Of a stretch of 64,000 nt of DNA, positions 43,797 to 52,956 are shown one piece after another. Under the pieces are notes generated by a model that was not told the origin of the DNA, did no database searches, and saw only the letters and a list, made by a program, of their open reading frames with translations. The DNA is from Methylothermaceae bacterium (GTDB lineage Bacteria; Pseudomonadota; Gammaproteobacteria; Methylococcales; Methylothermaceae). The DNA lies in assembly GCA_026981855.1 (NCBI GenBank), contig JALSIB010000006.1, positions 37,902 to 101,901 on the forward strand. The letters are read 5' to 3'. Position numbers and translations under genes: made by a program. Position 1 is the stretch's first letter. Each line of letters starts with the position of its first letter.

Positions 43797-46625
43797 ATGA
43801 ACCGGTCTGGCCCCAACCTGCATTCCTTCCTGCTTGGTCTTTTCCTGCCGGTGCTGATCGCCGGCTGCGCCTCCTCGCCCGTCGATGAAATCGCCGCTGT
43901 CCAGCCGGATCAGGTGGACAAACTCTACGTGGTGGACTGTCTGCTCCCCGCCCAGGTGCGCAAGCTGGGCCAGCACCTCACCTACCTGGCGGCGAGAAGG
44001 CCCGTCCGCACCACGGCCATCGACTGCGAGATCCGGGGCGGGGAGTATGTCGCCTACGACCGGAGCAACTACGCCACCGCGCTCAAGGTATGGCTGCCCA
44101 AGGCCAAGGAGGGCGACCCGAAGGCGCAGACCTATGTGGGGGAAATCTTCGAGAAGGGCCATGGCCTCCCACCGGACTACCAGGCAGCGGCCCAATGGTA
44201 TCGCCGGGCGGCCGAACAGGGCTACGCCCCGGCGATGATCAACCTCGGCTTTCTCTACGAAAAGGGACTCGGCGTCCCCCGGGAACCGGTGACCGCGCTC
44301 AACTGGTACCGCAAGGCTTCCGGGCTGGACAAGACCGACATCGCCTTCGCCGCCTCGGTGGCGGTCTACAACCGCAAGATGGAGGCCCTGCGTGAGGAGG
44401 CTTCCCGCTATCGCCAGGAAGCCGCCGGCCTGCGGGAGCGGCTGACGGCGTTGCAACGGCAACAGCGCAAGACCTCGGCCTATCTCCAAAAATACCGGGC
44501 ACAGGTCGATGCGAGCCGGCGCGAGATCCGGCGGCTCAAGAAACTGCTGGACAGCCGCCCCTCCGGAGGCGATACCGGCCAGGATGAGGCGCTGCGGAAA
44601 AAGTTGCAGCGGCAACTGGCCCAATTGCAGGAAAAACAACAGATGGTTTCCCTGCTGGAGCAGGAATTGAAAGCCCAGAACCGGAAACTGGCCTCTCTCG
44701 AGCAGGGCAGCGCCCAGGCCCTCCAGGAAAAGGAAAGCAGAATCCAGGATCTGGAAACCGAGCTGGCCCGGCGCGATCAGGCATTGCTGGCCCTGCGGCG
44801 ACAACTCTCCGACAGCCAGGAAAGGTTGAAATCCCTCAGGCGCCAGGTCGCCGGAGACAATCAGGCGCTCCAGAGCCAGATGGACCGCCTGCACACGTTG
44901 GAAAAAACTCTGGCGGAAAAGGAGCGTGCCGGCACTGCCACCCGGGAAGAACTGGCAAGACTGAAGGAAGCGTTACAACAAAAACAGGCGGCCATCGAAA
45001 ACCAGCGTGCCAGGCTGGCGCAAAACGAGGCGGTGCTGAAAGCACTCGTCGAAAAAAACCGCACCCTGGCGCAAACCCTGGCGGAACGGGAAAAACAGGT
45101 GGAAACCCTGCGAACCAATCTCGCCGGCAGCGAGGAGCGGATCCAGGTCCAGGAAGGCCGGCTCAAGTCCCTGGAGTCCGAGCTCGTGCGCCGCGATCAG
45201 GCACTGAAACAGCTGAACGAACGCCTGGCCGCGGCGAACCGGACACTCCAGTCCCAGCGACAGGCATTGAAAACGCTTGAGCAGGAACTGGCCCGAAAAC
45301 AGGCCGCCGGCACGGCTGGTCAGGCGGAGGTGGAAAAACTCACCACCCGCTTGAATGCCAAGGAAGCCGAAATCCAGCGCCAACTGGAAACCATCCGCAA
45401 GCTGGAAACCGATCTGGCCCGCCTGCGGCAACAACGGCCGGCGAAGGATCAGGGGCCGGGACTGGTGGCCAGGACTCAGGCCCCTGGCGAAGGCGATCTG
45501 TGGATCGAAATCATCGACCCCCCCCTGCGGCCCCAGCGGGGTGAATTGATGGTGGTGACCCGCGGACTGGTGGAAGCCCGGACCATCGTCGGAAAAATCC
45601 ACGCCGCCGCCCCCTTGCTGGCCTTCATCGTCAACGACCAGGACTTCATTCCCGATGCCGACGGCAACTTCAAGGTAAGGGTGGCCCTCAAGGGACAAAA
45701 AACCCCCGTTCGCCTCACTGCGATCGACAAACAGAGCCATCGCACCGAACTGGAGTTCATGATTCTGCGGAAACAGGAGGCAGGCGGTTCGATCACGGTG
45801 GGTCCGGGTGAGCCCCAGAGCACCTCCGATTTGAGCCGGGTTCTGCCCCGCAAAATCTTCGGCCGCTATTACGCCTTGATCATCGGCAACAACGCCTACC
45901 GCTTTCTGCCCACCCTGGACACCCCCATCAACGACGCCCGGGGGCTGGCGAAGGTTCTCCGGGAACGATACGGGTTCGAGACGAAAGTGCTCACCGACGC
46001 GACCCGCTACGACATCCTCAAGGCGCTCAACGAATACCGCAAGAAGCTGACCGAGAAAGACAACTTCCTCATCTATTACGCCGGCCACGGCACCATGGAA
46101 GAAGTCACCCGCAGGGGATTCTGGCTGCCGGTGGATGCGGAGCTGGAAAACACCGCCAACTGGATCTCGAACCAGGACATCACCGATCTGCTGCGGATCA
46201 TGAGCGCCGGGCACGTCATGGTGATCGCCGACTCCTGCTACTCCGGGGCGTTGACCCGAAGCTCGGTGGCGCGGCTGGAAACCGGCATGAGTCCCGAAAA
46301 GAAGGCCGAATGGATCAAATTGATGCTGAAGGCGCGCTCGCGCATGGCTTTGACATCAGGCGGCCTCAACCCGGTTCTGGACGGCGGCGGGGAAGGGCAC
46401 TCGGTCTTCGCCAACGCCTTGATCAAGGCGTTGCAGAAAAACGGCGGCATCCTGGAATCCTTCCGACTCTATACCGAGGTTTCCGCCCTGGTCGCCCATG
46501 CGGCCCGGGAGCAGGACTTCCATCAGGTGCCGGAATTCGCCCCCATCCGCCACGGCGGCCATGAGGCCGGCGAGTTCTTCTTCGTCCCCAGAGCGGCGGC
46601 CAACGACATGCAGGCAGGGCTTTGA
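43797..46625 (+). CDS. Caspase-like (C14) lipoprotein with Sel1 repeats and coiled coil
   Basis: 942 residues. Lipoprotein signal (LLGLFLPVLIAGCAS). Residues ~95-175 are Sel1-type repeats (DPKAQTYVGEIFEKGHGLPP, YAPAMINLGFLYEKGLGVPR). About residues 195-555 form a long coiled coil rich in Q/E/K/R/L. A beta domain (WIEIIDPPLRPQRGELMVVT) leads to the caspase fold at ~690-930: YALIIGNNAYRFLP, catalytic His in YYAGHGTM and catalytic Cys in VIADSCYSGA. The layout resembles secreted metacaspase-like proteases. GGAG lies 8 bases before ATG 43797. Substrate not known. Confidence 0.9.
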   Translation: MNRSGPNLHSFLLGLFLPVLIAGCASSPVDEIAAVQPDQVDKLYVVDCLLPAQVRKLGQHLTYLAARRPVRTTAIDCEIRGGEYVAYDRSNYATALKVWLPKAKEGDPKAQTYVGEIFEKGHGLPPDYQAAAQWYRRAAEQGYAPAMINLGFLYEKGLGVPREPVTALNWYRKASGLDKTDIAFAASVAVYNRKMEALREEASRYRQEAAGLRERLTALQRQQRKTSAYLQKYRAQVDASRREIRRLKKLLDSRPSGGDTGQDEALRKKLQRQLAQLQEKQQMVSLLEQELKAQNRKLASLEQGSAQALQEKESRIQDLETELARRDQALLALRRQLSDSQERLKSLRRQVAGDNQALQSQMDRLHTLEKTLAEKERAGTATREELARLKEALQQKQAAIENQRARLAQNEAVLKALVEKNRTLAQTLAEREKQVETLRTNLAGSEERIQVQEGRLKSLESELVRRDQALKQLNERLAAANRTLQSQRQALKTLEQELARKQAAGTAGQAEVEKLTTRLNAKEAEIQRQLETIRKLETDLARLRQQRPAKDQGPGLVARTQAPGEGDLWIEIIDPPLRPQRGELMVVTRGLVEARTIVGKIHAAAPLLAFIVNDQDFIPDADGNFKVRVALKGQKTPVRLTAIDKQSHRTELEFMILRKQEAGGSITVGPGEPQSTSDLSRVLPRKIFGRYYALIIGNNAYRFLPTLDTPINDARGLAKVLRERYGFETKVLTDATRYDILKALNEYRKKLTEKDNFLIYYAGHGTMEEVTRRGFWLPVDAELENTANWISNQDITDLLRIMSAGHVMVIADSCYSGALTRSSVARLETGMSPEKKAEWIKLMLKARSRMALTSGGLNPVLDGGGEGHSVFANALIKALQKNGGILESFRLYTEVSALVAHAAREQDFHQVPEFAPIRHGGHEAGEFFFVPRAAANDMQAGL

Positions 46626-46630
46626 CGAAG

Positions 46631-46659
46631 CTTCCACCCCGCCGGGGGCGGGGTGGAAG
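46631..46659. terminator. Hairpin between convergent caspase and autotransporter genes
   Basis: CTTCCACCCCGCC-GGG-GGCGGGGTGGAAG, a perfect 13-bp stem six bases after the stop of the caspase gene and eight bases before the end of the autotransporter gene. No T run; a bidirectional terminator is plausible. Confidence 0.55.
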
Positions 46660-46666
46660 ATGGGGC

Positions 46667-48046
46667 TCAAAACTGCACGCGGCCGCCGAAAGTGACGCGG
46701 TGACTGGCCACCCGGTCGTATCCGACCAGCGCCTCGTAGCCCACGAAAGCCGAGATACCATGGGCCAGGGTGGCGGTCAGATTGCCGCCCACCAGAGCAT
46801 AGTCACGGTCGGGATTGGGCACATAGATGGAAAATTGCTGCGCCGCCGGATCGCCGACGAAACTGGCCTTGATGGAACGGCTGGGATCGCGGAATTCATG
46901 ATGCCATTCGCCGCGCAACTGCGGTGCCAGAACGCCCCAGGGAAAACTGAAGGCGTAGGAGGCCTGGCCGCCAACGATGCTTTTCATCGATTCGATGTCC
47001 TGATCGTCGAACCGCAGGGCCCAGCCGGCTCCACCGTTTTCCTTGTAATCGTCGACGTTGAGCTTCAGATAGCTGAAACGGGCATAAGGGGTGAAAGACA
47101 CGGAACGCCAGTGAAGATCGTAACCGCTGCTCAGGGTGACGCCCCATTGCTGGCCATTGGTATCGCCCCTGGCTTTGGCGTTGACGAAATCCAGGTTGTC
47201 CGGATTGCTGGAAGTGGTCAGGGCGTAGCTGATCTTGCGGGTAGTATCGAAGTTGAGGTGCCCGTAAGTCGCCAGAAGGTCGATGTATAGATTCTCGACA
47301 GGATAGAACGAACCGTACAGGGTGCCGATGTAGGAATCGTTCTCGGCCTTGCCGGCGTTGTTCTTGAAGTCGTTGTCGGAATTGATGTAGGTAAAGGCCG
47401 CCCCCAGGACAAGGGATTCGAACACTTGATAATCCGCGCCGGCGGTGAAACTCCAGTTGTCGAAATCGAAACCCTTGATCTCTCGGGTGGAATCCACCTC
47501 CCCCACGTGATAACTGGTATTGAGCCAGACCCCCAGTTTCCCGAACGCGTCGCTGCCGGCGTTCCCGCCCCGCAAGGGCTGACCATCCTGGTACAATTGG
47601 ATGCCGGCGAAACGGATGGTGTCGAGACCGGCGTGCAGCGTCTCCAGCCGGCCCAGGATCGAGGTGTTGACGACGCTGATGTTGCTGGACATGGTCCGGG
47701 TGGCCTGGATGCCGTAGGCGGTCAATTGCTCGGGGGACACCTGGAACAGCGCCTGGCCGACCTCGGAACTGCCTTCGCCTTCAAACGCGGTGCCCACCAG
47801 TTTGCTGCACCGGTCGCGGAAATTTTCCTCCAACTGCTCATTGCGGTTGAAACAGGCGTCGAAAAGCGTATCGGACATGCTTTTCTGGGTCTGGTTGAGG
47901 GATTGACCGATGGGCAGGGGGTTGTAGGCCGCCAGAAGCTTCTGCCGCCAGTCCGGTGTCAACAGGGCGACGACACCGCACAGGGAGACGCAGGTCAAAG
48001 TGACCGCCTTTCCCAGAAACTGGGAACGCTGGGGTTCCTGATTCAT
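46667..48046 (-). CDS. Autotransporter-barrel protein
   Basis: 459 residues. Begins with a hydrophobic signal-like stretch (AVTLTCVSLCGVVALLTPDW). The N-terminal ~180 residues are a helical passenger; the last ~270 residues are a 12-strand autotransporter barrel with alternating aromatic strands (NWSFTAGADYQVFESLVLGA, VSFTPYARFSYLKLN) ending VTFGGRVQF with terminal Phe. ATG 48046 with GGAGGAGA upstream; it overlaps the TAA of the preceding gene (TAATG). Last gene of the sigma-led operon. Passenger activity unknown. Confidence 0.85.
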   Translation of the reverse strand: MNQEPQRSQFLGKAVTLTCVSLCGVVALLTPDWRQKLLAAYNPLPIGQSLNQTQKSMSDTLFDACFNRNEQLEENFRDRCSKLVGTAFEGEGSSEVGQALFQVSPEQLTAYGIQATRTMSSNISVVNTSILGRLETLHAGLDTIRFAGIQLYQDGQPLRGGNAGSDAFGKLGVWLNTSYHVGEVDSTREIKGFDFDNWSFTAGADYQVFESLVLGAAFTYINSDNDFKNNAGKAENDSYIGTLYGSFYPVENLYIDLLATYGHLNFDTTRKISYALTTSSNPDNLDFVNAKARGDTNGQQWGVTLSSGYDLHWRSVSFTPYARFSYLKLNVDDYKENGGAGWALRFDDQDIESMKSIVGGQASYAFSFPWGVLAPQLRGEWHHEFRDPSRSIKASFVGDPAAQQFSIYVPNPDRDYALVGGNLTATLAHGISAFVGYEALVGYDRVASHRVTFGGRVQF

Positions 48047-49236
48047 TATTTCTCCTCCCGATTTTGATTGTTCTGCCTGGCAATACAACCAACAAGCAAC
48101 AGGAATGTCAACCCTACCCATTGACGCCACAGGCTCAGCTCCACCATCCCGGCGACACAAAAACCGGCGAAAGCGGCGATCAGCGCAATATCCAGCGGCT
48201 TCTTCCTTTTTTCTTCTCCCCGAATGGATCTCCACAGCCCCAGGGGAAAACCGAAAAAGAGCGTGAACGCCAGCAGCCCGCCCACTCCCAGCTCCGCCAA
48301 CAATTCGAGAAATATATTGTGCGCCCAGGGCGTTATCCGCGGATCGACCACAATCCATTCCGGCAGCGGTTGCAGATGGAAGCGGTACAAAAGGCGGAAG
48401 CTGCCAACGCCGTGTCCCGTCCAGGGAGCCTCCAGAAACATCCGCCAGGCGGCGATCCACAAAGGAAGACGGGTGCCGGCGGTGGTCAGGGAACGAAACT
48501 TCTCCGCCAGCTGGAATCCCGTCAGGGCATCGACCAGAACCAAAGCGGGAACACCCCACAACAACATTTTGCCCAGCCGGCGTCTATCCCCCAGCCCCCA
48601 ATAAAAGACCGTCACCCCCGTGGCGGCCACGAGCAGGGACAGGCGGCTGCGGTACAACACGGCAACGGCCAGGGCCATCATCACCGCCACCGGCACCGCC
48701 CACCTCCCCCTTCTCACCCTGTCCAGCCGCCACAACGCCAGGGAAAAAGGGAGAAAAACCTGCAAGATCACCACATCATTGGGCACCTTGAAGGCGGTCA
48801 GGCGGCTCAGCCCGATCCACTCCGAAGGCGGACACCCCGGATGCGTGGCGGCGACGAGCAACAACCATCCCGCCACCGCGATCGTGAATCCCGTCATCGT
48901 CCAGCACAGGCGAATCATGTCGGGAAAACGAAAATAGCCTGCGACCAGCAAACAGACCGCGGCGGCGGGAAGCAGGGCCAGCGATAAATTCAGACTTCGC
49001 CGGGGGTCGGCCGATACTGCGTTTCCCAGCGCCAGCACCAACGCCAGCCCAGCCAGCACACGCAACAACGAAGGAGAATACCGGGCGGGAACGGTCAGCA
49101 CCGCATACCCTCCCAGAGCCGCCAGAAAAAGCAGCGCGGCATCCAGCGGCAACGGCAGGGTAAAGCCGAGCAGATAGCCGCAGACCGCCCAACCGGCGGC
49201 GTCGAAGCGCTTTCCTTCCGCCGGAAATGCCTTCAC
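48046..49236 (-). CDS. O-antigen ligase/PglL-like membrane protein
   Basis: 396 residues with about 11 membrane segments and the Wzy_C-type periplasmic loop (GHGVGSFRLLYRFHLQPL ... PWAHNIFLELLAELGVGGL). The H-N-x-x-L-E-x-L-x-E-x-G motif is typical for WaaL and for PglL-type protein O-oligosaccharyltransferases. It moves glycans from lipid carriers to lipid A or protein. GTG start 49236 is the first in frame; no good ribosome site. Its stop overlaps the autotransporter start, so glycosylation of that protein is possible. Confidence 0.85.
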   Translation of the reverse strand: MKAFPAEGKRFDAAGWAVCGYLLGFTLPLPLDAALLFLAALGGYAVLTVPARYSPSLLRVLAGLALVLALGNAVSADPRRSLNLSLALLPAAAVCLLVAGYFRFPDMIRLCWTMTGFTIAVAGWLLLVAATHPGCPPSEWIGLSRLTAFKVPNDVVILQVFLPFSLALWRLDRVRRGRWAVPVAVMMALAVAVLYRSRLSLLVAATGVTVFYWGLGDRRRLGKMLLWGVPALVLVDALTGFQLAEKFRSLTTAGTRLPLWIAAWRMFLEAPWTGHGVGSFRLLYRFHLQPLPEWIVVDPRITPWAHNIFLELLAELGVGGLLAFTLFFGFPLGLWRSIRGEEKRKKPLDIALIAAFAGFCVAGMVELSLWRQWVGLTFLLLVGCIARQNNQNREEK

Positions 49237-49240
49237 CCGC

Positions 49241-51076
49241 TCAGGGAGCGATCAGCCACGCCTCGACAGGCTTTCGGTCCCGGACCAGAACCGCCCACCG
49301 GCCACATCCATACACTTCCCCCCGCAAGGTCCGCTGAAGGAAGGGCGGGCGCGGACACAGGCGGGACAGCGAAGCGGTGTCTCCGGGCAGGCCGCCGCGG
49401 GTGACCTGCAACTGGATGAACTGATCCATCTCCATCACCTCGGCCTGATGATCGGGGGCGCGGTGAATGAACCCGTAGAGTTTGGCCCGGTACCAATCGA
49501 AGGGAATGGATTCCCAACCCGCAAACAGCCGCCCGCGCATACCCGGCGTCAAAGGCACGGGCTCCGGACTGGTCAGCGGCCATTTCCAGGGGGGCAAAAC
49601 CTCATCGGAAGCGGATGCCGTTTCCTTACCACACTGCCCGCCTTCCGCCTTCCGGGGAACGCGGTCGCACACCTGTTTGCGGACAGGCGGCGGCAGGCGG
49701 TCACGCATCTCCGCCAGTTGCCGCCAGTGCAGTCCGGCATCCTGCCGGCGGGGACGCAACTCCAGCAAGCGGGCCAGATTGTAGCGCCAGGCCAGAGGCA
49801 TGTCGCCACCGTGAGATTCCAGCCGTTCCACGGCCGCCGGCCACAGATCCACACCCACATCGCTTTGTTCATAAAGCGCGATGGCGTCCAGCATCCGCAA
49901 TTGCCAATCGTCGCCGTGGCCGGCCCGGGCTGCCGCCAGGGTGGCCCGCGCCTGATGGGGACGCCCCAGATACAGTTGCACCGTGGCCAGATTGAGGCGG
50001 GCCGGCAGATAATCGGGCGCCATGTTCACGGCGCGATTCAAATACTCCTCCGCATCCCGGAGGTAACCGGCAAGCCTCGAAGAGGAAATTTCGAATTCCT
50101 TGAGGAAGCGGCGGCCTGGCAGGGCACCGGCAGCCCCCCTGACCCTGGGCGCCCGGGTATCGACATCGAGCAGAAAAGGCAGCCAGTAGAATCCCGCCTG
50201 TTCCGCGGGCATGGCCCGCCGGGCCAGTTGCAGCGCGCAGACCCCCAGATTGTTGAGCACCGAAGGCCCCGGAAAGACCTGCTGAAACGCCTTCAGGAAA
50301 TACATGCCGTCTTCACAGCGGCCGAAAAAGGCCAGACGAACCCCCATGTCGAAAAAAGCCACTTTCTCCTGCAACATGCGCAAGCGTTCGCGCAACAACG
50401 CGGCCCGGTCCTCGGGGAAGGGATGGGACGAAGTCACCCGGCTCTGGGTTTGTTTCATCCAGAAGGAAAAAAAATCGTCCTTGCCGGCGGTGGCCAGCAG
50501 ACGCGCGACGGGATAGCCGGCCATGGCGGCATACAGGTATCCTTTGTCGTCGGCCGCCAGTTCCGCTTCCCTGGCTTCGAAGCTCTGGTCCAGAAAGTGG
50601 GCGATCCGCCTGGTGTCGGGCGCACGGGCCAGAAACTGCTCGACCTCATCGTGCCAATAATCGTCATGGGCCAGGTGCGCCAGCTCGTGCCCCAGGATGA
50701 AAGCCAGCCGGGTCTCGGCCAGGGAGCGATCCGCATTTTTGAAACACAGCTCCAGACCCTTGCGCGACAGCACGATATGGCCGCTGGGCAGCGCGATGGC
50801 CCAGGCGTTGGTTGCCCCGTCGATGATGACCAGCCGCGGCGTCCGGCGACCGGTTTTGTCGGCGGCGGCGCGCAGACGGTCGAACACGGTCCGGGCGACG
50901 AGGGCTTTGGGATTCAGTTCGGGATCGACCGTTCCATAGGTTTCGATGTAGTAATCGACGCTGGTCTTGCCGGAAGCGGCGATCGCCGGTTCATAAGGCG
51001 CCGCGACCAAACCCGCCGCCAACAGGATGCCAACGAACGGGCGAAAACCGTTGCGCCATGCTTTCAGACCAGCCAT
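49241..51076 (-). CDS. M48-family metalloprotease with TPR region
   Basis: 611 residues. Signal peptide (PFVGILLAAGLVAAPYEPAIA). The protease domain has GHELAHLAHDDY (HExxH zinc site) and a later E in FEAREAELAADDKG. The C-terminal half contains TPR-like repeats (AEEYLNRAVNMAPDYLPARL, WRYNLARLLELRPRRQDA). Periplasmic BepA-like proteases of this class repair or degrade outer-membrane proteins. Overlaps the end of the anti-sigma gene and ends 4 bases before the ligase gene. Confidence 0.9.
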   Translation of the reverse strand: MAGLKAWRNGFRPFVGILLAAGLVAAPYEPAIAASGKTSVDYYIETYGTVDPELNPKALVARTVFDRLRAAADKTGRRTPRLVIIDGATNAWAIALPSGHIVLSRKGLELCFKNADRSLAETRLAFILGHELAHLAHDDYWHDEVEQFLARAPDTRRIAHFLDQSFEAREAELAADDKGYLYAAMAGYPVARLLATAGKDDFFSFWMKQTQSRVTSSHPFPEDRAALLRERLRMLQEKVAFFDMGVRLAFFGRCEDGMYFLKAFQQVFPGPSVLNNLGVCALQLARRAMPAEQAGFYWLPFLLDVDTRAPRVRGAAGALPGRRFLKEFEISSSRLAGYLRDAEEYLNRAVNMAPDYLPARLNLATVQLYLGRPHQARATLAAARAGHGDDWQLRMLDAIALYEQSDVGVDLWPAAVERLESHGGDMPLAWRYNLARLLELRPRRQDAGLHWRQLAEMRDRLPPPVRKQVCDRVPRKAEGGQCGKETASASDEVLPPWKWPLTSPEPVPLTPGMRGRLFAGWESIPFDWYRAKLYGFIHRAPDHQAEVMEMDQFIQLQVTRGGLPGDTASLSRLCPRPPFLQRTLRGEVYGCGRWAVLVRDRKPVEAWLIAP

Positions 51077-51966
51077 TGCTCTATCGTCAATTTGAGCTTG
51101 CGGGCCAGGCGGGCTTGCCGGGCAGGATCCGGACGCCGGGCCAGATCCTGTAACAGGCCGTGTATTTCCTCAAGCGAGGAAACCACCCTGGCCGCACCGG
51201 GATCATGGGATGATTTCCCGAAGCGTTCGATGAACGCCGTGCAATACCGGTCGAATGTCCGCCAGGTATCCGTGGCGACCGCATCGCTTTGCGCCAACAG
51301 CAGGGTCAGCAACATCCATTGCCCCAGGTGGTAATAATCCCGCAACAGATCGCCTTGCAGGGAATCGGAGGCTTTCTCCAGCCGGTTCTGATTTAGGGTC
51401 AGAGATGACCGATCGAAATGGGCCAGCACTTCCTCGAACCCCATGGTGAACGCCTGCCTGCCGGGATCGGGCGATGTATCGCCGAAGGCGAAAGGCGCGG
51501 CCAATGGCTGGGGCAATCGATCCAACGCCCGCTCGATGCCCGGCTGCCCTTTCACGAGGGCCACCAGTTCGGCGGCGGGCAGTGATGGCCCGGAAGGCCG
51601 GTAAATCACCACCGCCATAACGACCAGGGACAGGGCGACCGCCGTGGTCAAAGGGGGCAACCAGGGGCGGAATCTGCAGAAGTCCCGAATCCGCCGCCAC
51701 CACGACGGCGTCGGCTGCGGGCGCTTCGCCTCCTCCGGCTCGGCTTCCTCGATCGCCAGGGACAGCGTCAGCCATTCCCGATAACAGTGCTCACACTGAT
51801 TCAAATGAGAGAGAAAACGCCGCCGCGATTCCGGAAGATTTTCATTGATGAAAGCTTCCAGCACTTCGGGAGGCGGACAGTCATCGACGGGCTCCGTCTT
51901 GGTGGCGGCCAGGCCGAGCAACGTACCCAAATGTTCGTCATCCGTGCAATGGGTCTTGTCAATCAT
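51064..51966 (-). CDS. Zinc-finger anti-sigma-like membrane protein
   Basis: 300 residues. N-terminal zinc-binding segment FLSHLNQCEHCYREWL (H-x3-C-x2-C) as in anti-sigma ZAS domains; one membrane helix (PLTTAVALSLVVMAVVIY) at ~120; periplasmic domain of ~160 residues. Its start codon is preceded by GGAG. It follows the sigma-factor gene on the same strand, the classic sigma/anti-sigma arrangement. The M48 protease downstream could act on it. Start ATG 51966. Confidence 0.85.
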   Translation of the reverse strand: MIDKTHCTDDEHLGTLLGLAATKTEPVDDCPPPEVLEAFINENLPESRRRFLSHLNQCEHCYREWLTLSLAIEEAEPEEAKRPQPTPSWWRRIRDFCRFRPWLPPLTTAVALSLVVMAVVIYRPSGPSLPAAELVALVKGQPGIERALDRLPQPLAAPFAFGDTSPDPGRQAFTMGFEEVLAHFDRSSLTLNQNRLEKASDSLQGDLLRDYYHLGQWMLLTLLLAQSDAVATDTWRTFDRYCTAFIERFGKSSHDPGAARVVSSLEEIHGLLQDLARRPDPARQARLARKLKLTIEQWLV

Positions 51967-51988
51967 TTCATGCTCCGTTTCTGCGGTT

Positions 51989-52885
51989 TCAGTCGAGGCC
52001 GGCCTTCTCACAGGCGGCGCGGACGGTTTTTAGGATCTTGTTGAGCCGTTTGTAGGGATCGCCCCGCAAATGCAACAGCCGCGCGATCTGACTCATCTTG
52101 AGTCCCTCACAGTAGCGCAGCCTTAACAACAGGCGGTCTTCATCGCTCAAATGCAGATTCTGCCGCAACTTCTCCACCAATACCCGGACCTGCCCTGGCA
52201 ACTCGCCGTCCCCCCGGATATAGCCATCCAAAGCCTCCAGAAGTTCCCGCGGCTGGATCTCCAGTTGGCTCTCCGGCGGCAAATCCGGGCTCGGCGTATC
52301 GCCGATATCATCCAGGGAAGCCCCGTGGTGGTCCTGATAACGTATCTTCGCCGGGCAACGGGCGATGACTTCGGAAACGATCTCCCGCAGCAGCCCGGCC
52401 TCCTTTTCAGGATGGCGCGTTTGCAGCAGGCTGAAAGCTTCCTGGCGTTCGAACCGCTCCACAATCAGAATCCGGTAGGCTTCCATCCAGATGGGATCGC
52501 CTTTTTCCTCCAGCCATTTCGGCGCCCGCTGATGACCATAGACCTTGCGAAGGTAATCGGTCATCGCCCTACCCGCCAGGACACCGACGAAGGTGGAGAA
52601 TTTTCCCTGCCCCTGCCAGGAACGGATCCGCCGCCAGTCCTCTTCCTGCAGATGATCGAGCACATGGTCCAAAGCCAGATGCGCCGTGTTGTCATCAGTG
52701 GGGAAACGCTTGCGGGCCAGATGCTGAAGGAAATCCCAATGGGCGAAGACCAGCTTTTTGGCGTCCGCCCCTGTCAGGGGAAAGGTGAGATCGGGGAAGG
52801 GGGTTTTCATTGTTTTCACATCCTGCATGAACCGGAAAGGGTAGGGGTCCGGCAATGCATGGACGAACAGGCTGACGTTGGACAA
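51989..52885 (-). CDS. Sigma-70-family (ECF-like) RNA polymerase sigma factor
   Basis: 298 residues. The N-terminal region contains a sigma-2-like segment (HLARKRFPTDDNTAHLALDH ... WRRIRSWQGQGKFSTFVGVL) and the C-terminus a sigma-4 helix-turn-helix (LSDEDRLLLRLRYCEGLKMS, IARLLHLRGDPYKRLNKILK). A longer-than-usual linker separates them. TTG 52885 is the best start: AGGAGG lies 6 bases upstream. Target promoters probably include its own operon. Confidence 0.85.
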   Translation of the reverse strand: MSNVSLFVHALPDPYPFRFMQDVKTMKTPFPDLTFPLTGADAKKLVFAHWDFLQHLARKRFPTDDNTAHLALDHVLDHLQEEDWRRIRSWQGQGKFSTFVGVLAGRAMTDYLRKVYGHQRAPKWLEEKGDPIWMEAYRILIVERFERQEAFSLLQTRHPEKEAGLLREIVSEVIARCPAKIRYQDHHGASLDDIGDTPSPDLPPESQLEIQPRELLEALDGYIRGDGELPGQVRVLVEKLRQNLHLSDEDRLLLRLRYCEGLKMSQIARLLHLRGDPYKRLNKILKTVRAACEKAGLD

Positions 52886-52956
52886 GGTGAGCCTCCTGGA
52901 ATCGATTGATCTTTACTTATCCAGACGTACCTTGCATCCATTTTTTGCCGGTTGCT

